The notes: a model not told the origin generated them from the sequence alone. Counted from the first letter of the stretch, positions 15,705-23,391 are shown. The stretch is 23,611 nucleotides of DNA from CALJIC01 sp039805565 (GCA_039805565.1 JBDLTZ010000111.1:1-23611); one strand, 5' to 3'. Numbers and translations are program-made.

Positions 15705-17387
15705 ATGGATCTGCTGCCCTATCTCCTTCCACTCGGGACCAGCTTTCGTGTCGCGGGTCTCGTCATCGATGCGGATGCTCAGGAGGTGCTTGTCGAACTG
15801 GACGCCATCGCAGCCAGCTGCCCCTGCCCCTCCTGTCAACAACGCGCCGAGCGCATTCACAGCCACTACTGGCGCAGCGTCGTCGATCTTCCCTGGGCGA
15901 CATTGCTCGTGCACCTGCATCTCCACGTCCGCAAGTTCTTCTGCGACAACCCGGCATGCCCGCGCAAGATCTTCACCGAGCGCTTGCCGAACGTTGTCGC
16001 TCCGTCGGCCAAGCGGACTCTCCGGCTGGCGCAGCAGCAACAGCAGCTTGGCCTCGCGCTGGGCGGCAACCCAAGTGCTCGTGTGAGCGCAGCACTGGAT
16101 CGCGGCGCCAGCCGCAACACGTTTCTCCGCCTCGTTCGTCGCCTCCGACTGCCCGAACCGCAAGCCCCTGAAGTCATCGGGATCGACGACTGGGCCTGGA
16201 AGAAAGGCCAGCACTACGGCACCATCATCGTGGATCTGGAGCGACACTGCCCGATCGCGCTCCTCAACGATCGCGAGGCTGAGACGGTCGCTGCCTGGCT
16301 CAAGGAACATCCAACCGTCTGCATCATCGCCCGTGATCGCGCTGGAGCGTATGCCGAAGGGGCTACAACCGGTGCGCCGCATGCCGTTCAGGTTACCGAC
16401 AGGTTCCACCTCTTGCAGAACCTCGCCGACACACTCCTCCCCGTCTTTGAGGCCCACGCCAAGCTGCTCCGTGAAGCAACAGGCGAAGTCGCCTCTGATG
16501 GTCAGTCGCCGCCGGCGGTACAACGGGCTGTACCAGCACGCATTGAGGACGCGGCACGGGCTCTCCCGCCGCAGCGGCAGTCGCCCAAGCACTAGGCGCA
16601 GTCGGCACAGCGGCGTGCAGCGCGGCTGGAACGCTTTGAGCGGGTGCGCGAGCTGCACGACAAGGGCTGGTCACTCCGAGCGATCGGCCGAGAGCTGGGC
16701 CTGAACCGCGGCACGGTCCGGAGATTTCTTCGTGCGCCGGACTTCCCCGAACGCCAGCCGCGCGTGCTTCGCCAGGCGGGAGTGCTCGAGCCCTTTATCC
16801 CCTACCTGGTTGAGCGCTGGAATGCCGGCTGCCGGAACGGGACCACGCTCTGGACGGAGCTCGGTGAGCACGGCTACACCGGAAAACGAGGGACGGTGTT
16901 GACCTTTGTGACGCGGTTGCGGCGAGCACTTGGCATCCCATCGGGGAAGCGCACGATCCTCGATGGGAAAGTGGCGGTGCCTGAGCCGCGGCCGCTGACG
17001 CCGCGAAATGCAGTCTGGCAGGTGCTACAGCGACCAGAGAAGCAGGACGAGGAGACCGAAGAGCGAATCAAAAAGCTGCGCCAGGCTCACCTGGAGCTCG
17101 ACGAAGCCATCACGCTTACCGAAGGCTTCGCAACGCTCATCCGAGCGCGCGACCCTGCATCACTCGACGGCTGGCTTGAGCAGGCCGCGGCGAGCACCCT
17201 CAAGCCGTTTCAGAGCTTCGCAGCCAGCCTTCGGCGTGATTACGCGGCAGTACGCGCCGGGGTCGAACAGCAGTGGAGCACGGGCCCGGTCGAGGGCGAA
17301 ATCAACAAGCTGAAGATGGTCAAGCGGGCGATGTTTGGCTGCGCCGGCTTCCCGCTCCTCCAGCGCCGAATACTCCTGGCCGGCTGA
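15705..17387 (+). pseudogene. ISL3-family transposase with an in-frame TAG
   Basis: A single 560-codon frame broken by TAG at 16593-16595 (codon 297). The N-terminal zinc-binding domain has C39, C41, C44, C80 and C85 (ASCPCPSCQQR, FFCDNPACPRK). The DDE catalytic core follows: GIDDWAWKKG (D161/D162), IIARDRAGAYAEG (D211) and the C-terminal glutamate in GPVEGEINKLKMVKRAMFG. After the TAG the frame continues with a helix-turn-helix insertion (RVRELHDKGWSLRAIGRELG), as in long ISL3 transposases. The residues around the stop (QSPKH-stop-AQSAQRRAARLERF) would read through naturally with glutamine, so a CAG to TAG change is likely. The DNA frame is otherwise intact, so the lesion is probably recent. 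Confidence 0.93.
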
Positions 17388-17389
17388 GC

Positions 17390-17412
17390 TTCACCAAACC
17401 CGGCCAAGAGCC
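17390..17412 (-). repeat. ISL3 right terminal inverted repeat
   Basis: A perfect 23-base complement of 15625-15647. It begins only two bases after the transposase stop codon, a compact arrangement. Confidence 0.92.
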
Positions 17413-17417
17413 TCGCG

Positions 17418-17459
17418 TACTCCTCACCGGCTGAGCTTCACCAAAAGTGGCCATGAGCC
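17418..17459 (+). repeat. Remnant right end of a second, diverged ISL3 element
   Basis: TACTCCT, then CCGGCTGAGCTTCACCAAA, then GGCCA and GAGCC recur here in the same order as in the true right end (17371-17412). A handful of substitutions separate them. The copy includes the equivalent of the last transposase codons and stop (CCGGCTGA). Its inverted repeat (17437-17459) differs at 4 of 23 bases. It is therefore the last about 42 bases of a related element, not a simple copy of this one. Confidence 0.75.
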
Positions 17460-17460
17460 T

Positions 17461-17556
17461 ATCCCTGGCTGGAAGTGGGACTCGAGCTACGACGAGTTCC
17501 TGGTGCTCGCGCGGACGCTGCGCGGGGTGGCGTTTTCGCCCAGCGCTGGCGTGTGA
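17461..17556 (+). pseudogene. Orphan 3' end of an unidentified gene
   Basis: Immediately after the ISL3 remnant, one frame reads IPGWKWDSSYDEFLVLARTL and ends RGVAFSPSAGV at TGA 17554-17556. GC-rich third positions suggest real coding sequence. Only 31 codons remain, so I cannot name the protein. It is probably the C-terminus of a gene beheaded by IS activity. Confidence 0.35.
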
Positions 17557-17597
17557 GCGCGGGTCTCTACGCAGGCTATGGTGAGAGGAGACCGGAG

Positions 17598-18242
17598 ATG
17601 GCCACACTCACACGTGAACGAGCGCGTGCCACGCCTGCGCCATCGTTCACCGACTACTATGTCGGCACCCTGATCCGACCGCGGCGGACGTTCGCGGCGC
17701 TGATGCAGGATACTCGCCGCCTGCGCTTCGGCTCGACAGCGCTTGCGGTCAACGCCGCGCTCTGCACCGTGGTGTACGTGTTTCTGGCGCGCGCCGGTGG
17801 CGCGCCCTCATCTTTCACGCCGTGGCTGGCCATCCCCGCCGAGGTGTACTACCGCTACAACCAGTTCTTCCTCGCTCCGAGCATGGCCATGTGCTGGATC
17901 CTGGCCGCCGGCGTGGACCAGCTGCTGAGTCATTTGTTCGGCGGTCTGGGAAGCCGCGAGGATCTCCTCGGCGTGTTTGGCTTCGGCCTTGGCGTCGCCT
18001 CACTCGCTGCACTCGTCCACGACCTGCCGGATAGCTTTCTCGGCGCGATCGGCGTGCTCGACCTGCGCTGGTACGAGACGGCGCTGAACTCGCCGACGAT
18101 CTGGCGAACGGTGCTGTGGATCTGCTACGGGCCTGCGCTCATCTGGGCGCCGACCTTGTGCACCATCGGGGTCGCTGTGGTGCAGCGCATCCGGCGCGGC
18201 CCGGCGGTGCTCGTGGGCGTACGGGCGTTTCTCGCCTACTAG
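17598..18242 (+). CDS. Yip1-like integral membrane protein, slightly truncated
   Basis: A 214-residue membrane protein with a soluble N-terminus and the pattern FTDYYVGTLIRPRRTFAALM. About four hydrophobic segments follow (around STALAVNAALCTVVYVFLA, FFLAPSMAMCWILAAGV, LLGVFGFGLGVASLAALV and WICYGPALIWAPTLCTIGVA). The pattern resembles Yip1-domain proteins of Chloroflexota and Actinobacteria; the function is unknown. I chose ATG 17598 because AGGAG lies about 8 bases upstream. The longer upstream reading is the antiphase of the orphan fragment at 17461. The frame meets TAG at 18240-18242, yet continues in frame as GNFLIFNR to a TGA at 18267-18269. The original gene probably had a glutamine codon there and ended nine codons later. 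Confidence 0.6.
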   Translation: MATLTRERARATPAPSFTDYYVGTLIRPRRTFAALMQDTRRLRFGSTALAVNAALCTVVYVFLARAGGAPSSFTPWLAIPAEVYYRYNQFFLAPSMAMCWILAAGVDQLLSHLFGGLGSREDLLGVFGFGLGVASLAALVHDLPDSFLGAIGVLDLRWYETALNSPTIWRTVLWICYGPALIWAPTLCTIGVAVVQRIRRGPAVLVGVRAFLAY

Positions 18243-18285
18243 GGCAACTTCCTGATCTTCAACCGCTGAGCGTGTTTCGGAAGGC

Positions 18286-18329
18286 AGCGGCGGTGTGGGC
18301 AACGGTGATGAGGTGGCCACACCGCCGCT
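18286..18329. terminator. Long GC-rich stem-loop between convergent genes
   Basis: AGCGGCGGTGTGG (18286-18298) is perfectly complementary to CCACACCGCCGCT (18317-18329), with an 18-base loop. It lies between the end of the plus-strand Yip1-like gene and the end of minus-strand parB, where a bidirectional terminator is expected. There is no T-run on either side, so intrinsic termination is inferred from position and stem strength only. Confidence 0.55.
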
Positions 18330-18373
18330 ACCCCGCCCCGTGCCGCCCCGCGCACGATCCGCGCCTGGTCGCG

Positions 18374-19465
18374 CTATTCCAGCACCTGCCCGATGATCGC
18401 CAGGTCGCGTCGCATCTGATCGAGGGCACGGAGCGCTGCGCTATCACGCGGAAGGCGCTCGCGTTGCTGAGCGACCAGCGCAAGGGCAGCTGCTGCTTCC
18501 TGCAGCAGTGTACCGAGCGCCGGATCAGGACGATCGCTTGCTGCTTCAGCGTATGAGAGGGTATCTCTGTGTTCGCTTCGGGGAGCCTGCGCTGCGCGTA
18601 GCTCCGGTGCTTCGGGTGTAGCGGTTGGTGCAACGACGGGAGTAGGTGAAGCTGGATGATGCTTGCTTGTGACAGGCGGCACGAATGTCGCGCCGGCGCG
18701 ACATTCGTGCGTTTCATCACGAGCTTCCATCTCGACGGGCCGGTGATGTTCCGCAATGTGTTGCCGGACAGCTTCGACCGTGAGGTGTTCTTGCACCACG
18801 CGCTCTGCGAGCGCGTTCGCAGCTGCCATATCCCGTCCGTAGAGGAGGGCGAGCTCCAGCACCTGCTTGATCGCCCGCGGTCGCTGCCGAAGCGCGTCTT
18901 TGAGCTCGTCCGGCAGTTTGTGGATGCGCGAACGTGTGCTTACCCAGTCCGACGACTTGCCGAGCATCGCGCCGATCTCGGCCTGGTTCTTGTCGAAGAA
19001 CATGCGCTCGGCCCAGGCCACGATCTGCGCCTCCTCAACTGGGTCGAGGTCCTGGCGCTGCAGGTTCTCCTGCGCGCCGATCGTCAACATCTGTGCGTCG
19101 CTCACCTTGCGCACGACCACCGGGAGCACGCACGGCTCGCCTCGATTGTGGCAGACGAGCCGCCAGGCCGCTCGCCGCCGGTGGCCGTAGACCAGCTGGA
19201 CCTGCCCCTGCCCGCGCTTTGCGACATCGCCGTGCGGGCGGACGATCAGCACGCCCTGGAAGCCTGCTGATGCCATGCCCTGGGCGAGCTCCGCTATGCT
19301 TGTATCGCTGATCGGCTGCCTCGCCTGGTACGGGCTGTCCTCAATGAGCGCGTCGGCGATTTGCTGCACCGGCTCCTGCGGCTGGCGCTCGAGTACGAGT
19401 TCGACCGCGGTCGCCGCACCTGCCTGCCCGCGCCGGCTGAGCCACCCCTCATTCTTCTTCGTCAT
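18374..19465 (-). CDS. parB: ParB-family partition protein
   Basis: A DNA-binding CTPase-type partition protein that loads at a parS-like centromere and works with ParA. The 363-residue product has the N-terminal ParB domain with SPYQARQPISD (44-54) and the box LVYGHRRRAAWRL (91-103) containing the nucleotide-binding GHRRRA. It also has GAQENLQRQDLDPVEEAQIV (130-149) and the helix-turn-helix KNQAEIGAMLGKSSDWVSTR (159-178). A proline/alanine-rich linker precedes a C-terminal helical dimerisation region. The ATG at 19463-19465 overlaps the parA stop by 17 bases. The upstream extension in the open frame only re-reads parA. The stop is TAG. A 32-bp perfect palindrome lies within the gene at 18679-18710, in the linker-coding part. 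Confidence 0.92.
   Translation of the reverse strand: MTKKNEGWLSRRGQAGAATAVELVLERQPQEPVQQIADALIEDSPYQARQPISDTSIAELAQGMASAGFQGVLIVRPHGDVAKRGQGQVQLVYGHRRRAAWRLVCHNRGEPCVLPVVVRKVSDAQMLTIGAQENLQRQDLDPVEEAQIVAWAERMFFDKNQAEIGAMLGKSSDWVSTRSRIHKLPDELKDALRQRPRAIKQVLELALLYGRDMAAANALAERVVQEHLTVEAVRQHIAEHHRPVEMEARDETHECRAGATFVPPVTSKHHPASPTPVVAPTATPEAPELRAAQAPRSEHRDTLSYAEAASDRPDPALGTLLQEAAAALALVAQQRERLPRDSAALRALDQMRRDLAIIGQVLE
18679..18710. repeat. Perfect 32-bp palindrome within parB, candidate centromere site
   Basis: GCACGAATGTCGCGCC (18679-18694) is followed directly by its exact reverse complement GGCGCGACATTCGTGC (18695-18710), with no spacer. It encodes ECRAGATFV in parB, in a linker between the DNA-binding core and the C-terminus. 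Chance formation of a 16+16 perfect palindrome is very unlikely. ParB binding sites are palindromes and can lie inside parB genes, so a parS role is a reasonable inference. It does not match the chromosomal parS consensus TGTTTCACGTGAAACA. Confidence 0.8.
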
Positions 19466-20261
19466 CGCGCGCCCCCAGGAACTGCAGGATCTGCTCGGCG
19501 GTGCGGCGGTACTCCTGGGCGATCGGCGACGTCGGCGCAAAGTCGGCGAGCGTCATGCCGTGCGCTGGCGCGTCGGCCGCGGCGACCGCCAGGCGGATCG
19601 GCGCGAACTGGAGCGGTACATCCAGGCCGACAACCTGCTGCTCGATCTCAGCGAGCGCCGCCTGTGCATGCGCGGTCCCGGCACGGTAGCGCGTCGGCAG
19701 CAAGCCCATGAGCTGGAGCGCCGGGTTGATGCGCTGCGTGAGCCGCTGTTGCAGCGCCCGGACGTGGTCGTAGCCGTCGAGCGCGAGGAAGCTGCACTCG
19801 ACAGGTACGAGCAGCCAGCGCGCGGCGGTGAGCGCATTCGTCACGGAGAGGTCGATCCCCGGGCGGCAGTCGATCAGAACCAGGTCGTACTCGCCCAGGT
19901 GTGGCACGAGCATGTCGAGCAGGACGTACTCCCGCCCTTCCCAGGGGATGGCCTGCTGGATAATGCCTTCCAGGGCGAGCGTGGCTGGCACCAGATCAAC
20001 ACCCCGGAAGCGCGAGGGGCAGCGCACGCCATCGAGCGAGCGGGCACGCTTTGCGAACGCCTCGGTGAGCGACAGCGCAGGCGCATCATCAGGCAGCGCG
20101 ACGCGGGTGAGCGACGCCTGGGGGTCGGTGTCGATCGCGAGCACGCGCTTGCCCAGGTGCCCGGCAAAGCCCGCAAGGTTGAGGACTGTCGTTGTTTTGC
20201 CGACGCCGCCCTTCAGGTTGGCGACGGCGATCACGGATTGGTTGTTCGTCCTGCTGGTCAT
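19449..20261 (-). CDS. parA: ParA-family partition ATPase
   Basis: An ATPase that forms a gradient on the nucleoid and moves ParB-bound DNA. The 270-residue product has the deviant Walker A motif KGGVGKTTT at residues 17-25 (VIAVANLKGGVGKTTTVLNL) and an AIDTDPQASLT Walker A' segment. The Walker B region is YDLVLIDCRPGIDLSVTNAL, followed by LLVPVECSFLALDGYDHV. There is no N-terminal helix-turn-helix, so it is a short, type Ib or chromosomal-like ParA that probably leaves repression to another protein. The ATG at 20259-20261 follows the DnaA-like gene by 22 bases. An AGGAG lies 13-14 bases upstream, slightly far. It overlaps parB by 17 bases. Confidence 0.94.
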   Translation of the reverse strand: MTSRTNNQSVIAVANLKGGVGKTTTVLNLAGFAGHLGKRVLAIDTDPQASLTRVALPDDAPALSLTEAFAKRARSLDGVRCPSRFRGVDLVPATLALEGIIQQAIPWEGREYVLLDMLVPHLGEYDLVLIDCRPGIDLSVTNALTAARWLLVPVECSFLALDGYDHVRALQQRLTQRINPALQLMGLLPTRYRAGTAHAQAALAEIEQQVVGLDVPLQFAPIRLAVAAADAPAHGMTLADFAPTSPIAQEYRRTAEQILQFLGARDDEEE

Positions 20262-20283
20262 AACGATGTCACGGCTCCTGTGA

Positions 20284-20664
20284 TTACATGCGGCGATCGT
20301 GCAGGGCTCGGCAGAGCCATAGCGATGCCGTCCGCGGTAACACAACCAGGGTTGATGGATCCGGTGGTGCACCGCTCGTGCCGATTCGTGCGAGCAGCAG
20401 GTTCAGGCGATCCATGTAGGCGGGGTCGTCTGCGCCGCGCACCTCAACCGCCGCCAGCGCGTGCATCACCGTCGTGTAGTGCCGTCCACCGATTGCGCTC
20501 CCGATTCCTTGGAGTGGGATCGATGGGTAGCGCTTCCTCACCGCCCACATCGCGGCCTGCCGGGCCTCGATGATCGGCTGTTTCCGCGAGCGACCCAGGA
20601 GTTCCTGGGTCGTGCGACCGAAGACGTTGGCGGTGTGCTCGACGATGGTACGCAGCGGATCCAT
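20284..20664 (-). CDS. Stand-alone DnaA domain IV protein
   Basis: A 126-residue protein made almost entirely of the DnaA C-terminal DNA-binding domain. The start MDPLRTIVEHTANVFGRTTQ gives the first helices, then ELLGRSRKQPIIEARQAAMW. IPLQGIGSAIGGRHYTTVMH (49-68) contains the DnaA-box recognition signature GGRHYTTVMHA, matching GGRDHTTVLHA-type motifs of full DnaA. No AAA+ domain is present in this gene. The ATG at 20662-20664 has GAGG about 6 bases upstream. It starts 13 bases after the AAA+ ATPase gene. Inferred role: recognising DnaA-box-like sequences at the replicon origin, working with the neighbouring ATPase. Confidence 0.88.
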   Translation of the reverse strand: MDPLRTIVEHTANVFGRTTQELLGRSRKQPIIEARQAAMWAVRKRYPSIPLQGIGSAIGGRHYTTVMHALAAVEVRGADDPAYMDRLNLLLARIGTSGAPPDPSTLVVLPRTASLWLCRALHDRRM

Positions 20665-20677
20665 GTCCAAACCTCGT

Positions 20678-21421
20678 TTAGTGGGGCTGTGTACGGCGCC
20701 GGTAGTCCGGCGCGGTGATGGCGATGATCTGGCCGACAGATGGGTCACACATCCGCGAGTAGATGCGTGGGTCCAGCTCGGAGGGTTTGAGGTTCGTGGT
20801 GATGACCGTCGGCAGGCGCAGGTTGTAGCGGTGGTTGAGCAGCTGGTAGAGTTTCTCCCGCGCCCACGATGTCGCGCTCTCGGTGCCGAGATCGTCGAGC
20901 ACGAGCAGCGGCGCATCACGTACTAGCGTGAAGCGTTCGTCGTAGGACACCGTGCTCTGCGGGCCGTATGTCGTCCGCAAATGGTCGAGCAAGTCGGGCG
21001 CGACAACGAACAGCACTGGCTCATCGCGCGCGAGGACCTCGTGGGCAGTCGCCGCCGCGAGGTGCGTCTTGCCGACACCATACGGCCCAAGCAGACTGAG
21101 CCAACCGTCGGGATGCTGCGCGTACGCAAGCACACGGGGCACAATGGCGCGCAGACCCGGCACAAACACATTGAAGTTCGCGAAGGTCTTATCGTGGAAC
21201 GGCGCCAGATTGCTCAGTTCGTAGAGCGCCATGGTCCGTCTGCCGGTGCGCTTGGCCTCCATGCACGTACATGGAGTGAGCACTCCGAACAAGGGGTGTC
21301 CCAGGGGTACCGCGTTCGCTAGCCAGCCGGCACCCTGGCAGATAGCGCAGGAGGTGCTGCCTCCGTTCGCCTCCGGTGATTGCCTGTTGGTGTTTGTCTG
21401 TGATGCGACAGGAAGGCTCAT
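20678..21421 (-). CDS. DnaC/IstB-like AAA+ ATPase (helicase loader type) with cysteine cluster
   Basis: A 247-residue AAA+ ATPase. Cysteines at 25, 28, 51 and 53 (CAICQGAGW, TPCTCMEAKR) suggest an N-terminal zinc-binding knuckle, as in DnaC/DnaI-type loaders. Walker A is GPYGVGKT (112-119), Walker B LLVLDDLGTE (172-181) and sensor 1 VITTNLKPSEL (206-216). An arginine-finger-like RIYSRM lies at 219-224. The replicon genes around it favour a helicase loader over an IstB transposition helper, because no IS21 transposase is adjacent. The ATG at 21419-21421 overlaps the upstream stop as ATGA, so translation is coupled. The DnaA domain IV gene follows at 13 bases. Confidence 0.87.
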   Translation of the reverse strand: MSLPVASQTNTNRQSPEANGGSTSCAICQGAGWLANAVPLGHPLFGVLTPCTCMEAKRTGRRTMALYELSNLAPFHDKTFANFNVFVPGLRAIVPRVLAYAQHPDGWLSLLGPYGVGKTHLAAATAHEVLARDEPVLFVVAPDLLDHLRTTYGPQSTVSYDERFTLVRDAPLLVLDDLGTESATSWAREKLYQLLNHRYNLRLPTVITTNLKPSELDPRIYSRMCDPSVGQIIAITAPDYRRRTQPH

Positions 21422-23253
21422 GCCGTGCCTCCTCGACGCATACGCTGGGCGTGGACGGCCACTTCTCCGTCAGGAGTGCCCGCTTCGAGCAGGTGCGCCA
21501 GCTCGCAAAGCTGGGCCAGGCTTGCATCAGGTGGTGCAAGCCTGCGGACCCGCGCCTCAAGCTGAGCCTCCGCACCTGCAAGTGCGGGTGCTGCACTGGA
21601 CTGCTCAATATGACGCCATGCCTCATACCGATCTTCGGCGCGTCGCGTCAGTGTTGCCCACCGATCGAGCTCCTCGACCGACGGTGGTTGGTTGCCCTGA
21701 CGCATCTGGGAGACGGCGAAGCCCACTGGCGAGGTGAAGCGCGCGGCAAGACCTGGGTGACCGATGACGTCAACCCACGAGCTGATCAGCTTCTGGGGCA
21801 CGCTGACAAGTGCCTCACGGTTGCGGATCCCCATTGCCCGCAGGAGGCCAGCACACGCTGGATCGAGCTGCGCCGCCTCAGGCACAGGGACTGGCGTAGG
21901 ACACGCGAGCGGAGGTAGCGTGTTCGGCACTGCCTTTGGCGGGTAGGCCGCACAGGCCTGGTGGGCAGCGCAGGTCCGGTAGTAGGCTGGCGTAACCCCA
22001 CGCGGTCGAGCTGTCTGCGCTCGCGCCGCCCGAGCCTGCCAGATGAGGAGGAGATCGGCCCCGACCGATTGCTGGAGCGCGCCTATCTCGAGCCACTCGC
22101 CAGGGCTGATAGGCCGCCCCAGGTTCAGGGCGCGGTGCCCAGCGGCAACGGTTGATGTGACATAACGAGAAAGTTCGTCACACTCCTCCCCTCGCACGGC
22201 TACCGGTGCATCACAATGCGACGGTGCTACCGTCTGCTCACGGCGAGCCTGAGGCGGTGGAACCTCGCCGCCGTCAACAGGTTCATGGGCGGGGGACTCA
22301 TGATCGGTTGATTCAGAGATCATCCCAACATCCCATGCGATCAGCGCGTCAGTAGAGGATGTATCACCGTTTACCGCACTCTCGTGCGGTAGATGCGGCG
22401 CCTCACACCCGAGGGGTGCTGATCCTGATGCTGATCGAGCAAGTGACTCACGAGGTGATCCGAAAACCCGTTCCAGAGCGCCTTCACTCGATTGGAGCGC
22501 AAGTGGCACGATGCCGAGGCGGACGTATCCTTGCATCGTCAACCCAACCGCGATCGTTGTCCCGTCGAGGGTGATCGTGAGTGCTCCAGACGCCGCGCGT
22601 GCGAGAAGATCCTCGTTCGGAGCCGGCGGGCTCATTCCGGCGTCGCTCTGGAGCCGGAGCTGCTGGAGGCGCTCCGTCGGCGCGACTTCGACACGCAGGC
22701 CGATCGTGTAGACGCCGATATCCGTCAGGGTGAGGAGCGGGCGAGTCAGGTAGCGACTGATGAGCGCCCGTCGATGAGCTGGGCGAGGGTCAAGCCGTCC
22801 GAGGTAGGTGTCGAACAGCTGCACTGGCACACGTCGGCCGCGGAGGTGGGCAGGCCGGCCGGCGTCGGCCGCGTCAAGCCGCCAGGCCTGCAGCCGACCA
22901 GACCGGTCGCGCCCCCACGTCGGGAGAAGGTGATGCTTGTGCTGTGATTGCCGGTCGACCATCAGCCATCCGGCCTGTTCGAGCTTCACGATTCGGCGCA
23001 TCACTGCGGCTCGGTCGCTATCACGATCACTGCCCATCCAGGCCACTAGGTCCCGTGCTGCGAGCGGCACGGGACCCTTGGCTACAGTGACAAGGCGAGC
23101 GACCGCGGCGTAGACGCCCACGGCCAGCGGGTCGTCGGCAAACGTGATGATGAGCGGGTCAGGAACCAGAACGTAGATACCTTGGGACGGACGTTTAGCT
23201 TCACGCTGGCGTGTCTGCTGCGCCATAGGGCGCTGTGCGTGCTCGTGTACCAC
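21418..23253 (-). CDS. Putative replication initiator/primosome protein with winged-helix N-terminus
   Basis: I do not recognise the family with certainty. The N-terminal about 110 residues look like a winged helix of the RepA/DnaD type: GIYVLVPDPLIITFADDPLA, VYAAVARLV, PLAARDLVAWMG and DRAAVMRRIVKLEQAGWLMV. A region that may bind DNA or partner proteins follows, then a long proline-rich low-complexity middle. The C-terminal helical part contains PGEWLEIGALQQSVGADLLL and ISSWVDVIGHPGLAARFTSP. The start is uncertain. GTG 23251-23253 has GAGG 9 bases upstream (611 residues). ATG 23268 and ATG 23226 lack good ribosome sites. First position in an operon with a loader, DnaA domain IV, ParA and ParB points to replication initiation. 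The stop overlaps the next ATG. Confidence 0.55.
   Translation of the reverse strand: MVHEHAQRPMAQQTRQREAKRPSQGIYVLVPDPLIITFADDPLAVGVYAAVARLVTVAKGPVPLAARDLVAWMGSDRDSDRAAVMRRIVKLEQAGWLMVDRQSQHKHHLLPTWGRDRSGRLQAWRLDAADAGRPAHLRGRRVPVQLFDTYLGRLDPRPAHRRALISRYLTRPLLTLTDIGVYTIGLRVEVAPTERLQQLRLQSDAGMSPPAPNEDLLARAASGALTITLDGTTIAVGLTMQGYVRLGIVPLALQSSEGALERVFGSPRESLARSASGSAPLGCEAPHLPHESAVNGDTSSTDALIAWDVGMISESTDHESPAHEPVDGGEVPPPQARREQTVAPSHCDAPVAVRGEECDELSRYVTSTVAAGHRALNLGRPISPGEWLEIGALQQSVGADLLLIWQARAARAQTARPRGVTPAYYRTCAAHQACAAYPPKAVPNTLPPLACPTPVPVPEAAQLDPACAGLLRAMGIRNREALVSVPQKLISSWVDVIGHPGLAARFTSPVGFAVSQMRQGNQPPSVEELDRWATLTRRAEDRYEAWRHIEQSSAAPALAGAEAQLEARVRRLAPPDASLAQLCELAHLLEAGTPDGEVAVHAQRMRRGGTA
23049..23076. 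repeat. 10-bp perfect inverted repeat within the replication gene
   Basis: GGTCCCGTGC (23049-23058) is complementary to GCACGGGACC (23067-23076) around an 8-base loop. It lies in the part encoding KGPVPLAARDL of the winged helix. It could be a hairpin in the mRNA, a binding site, or chance in GC-rich coding sequence. Confidence 0.5.
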
Positions 23254-23313
23254 GAGAGTTATCCTCATGACTTGCGCGCAGGGCATTGCCGCAGGCCATG
23301 GAGCGTGGTACAC
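23242..23313. promoter_or_regulatory. Inverted repeats at the replication operon start, candidate operator
   Basis: CTCGTG (23242-23247) and CACGAG (23251-23256) form a compact dyad with a 3-base centre at the presumed gene start. In addition, GTGTACCACG (23245-23254) recurs in inverse orientation as CGTGGTACAC at 23304-23313. Such paired dyads upstream of an initiator gene fit autorepression or initiator binding. TTATCCTCA (23259-23267), one mismatch from a DnaA box, lies between them. I could not place a convincing promoter. Confidence 0.4.
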
Positions 23314-23391
23314 TGGCGTTGCCACACGACCAGTAGACCCCGTCCCAGCCCGCCGCTTGCGCCTCGCGAGCGGCCTCTTCTTTTCCGGCGC

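Larger units (their letters stand above)
15625..17412 (+). mobile_element. ISL3-family insertion sequence
   Basis: A 1788-bp element bounded by 23-bp perfect inverted repeats (15625-15647 beginning GGCTCTTGGCCGGG, and 17390-17412). It contains one transposase frame interrupted by a TAG. ISL3 elements normally create 8-bp target duplications, but the flanks here (CAGCAAGT on the left, CGCGTACT on the right) do not match. A diverged second right end lies 25 bases beyond. The element cuts the distal end of the CRISPR array. The lack of a duplication suggests recombination or deletion after insertion. Confidence 0.92.

Noticed and set aside
14486..15732. Long minus-strand and plus-strand open frames through the array with repeated peptides such as GSPPRPWGQ and FTPTPVGTA
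   Set aside because: They are translations of the CRISPR repeat in different frames; the GC-rich repeat lacks stops on that strand. No ribosome sites or real protein features are present.
13009..18242. Genetic code change with TAG reassigned to an amino acid
   Set aside because: Intact cas7e, parB and the GNAT gene all end at TAG at their natural C-termini, and neighbouring genes also carry frameshifts, so ordinary decay explains most of the pattern.
19275..20573. A 432-residue plus-strand open frame across parB, parA and the DnaA-like gene
   Set aside because: It is antisense to three genes with clear motifs and overlaps; it is a by-product of high GC content.
20678..21421. IstB helper of an IS21-family insertion sequence
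   Set aside because: No IstA transposase or IS21 ends are nearby, the protein has a DnaC/DnaI-like cysteine cluster, and it is translationally linked to replication and partition genes.
23259..23267. TTATCCTCA as a DnaA box defining an origin
   Set aside because: It is a single copy with one mismatch from the consensus and no cluster of boxes or AT-rich region was seen nearby, so it is mentioned only as a supporting detail.
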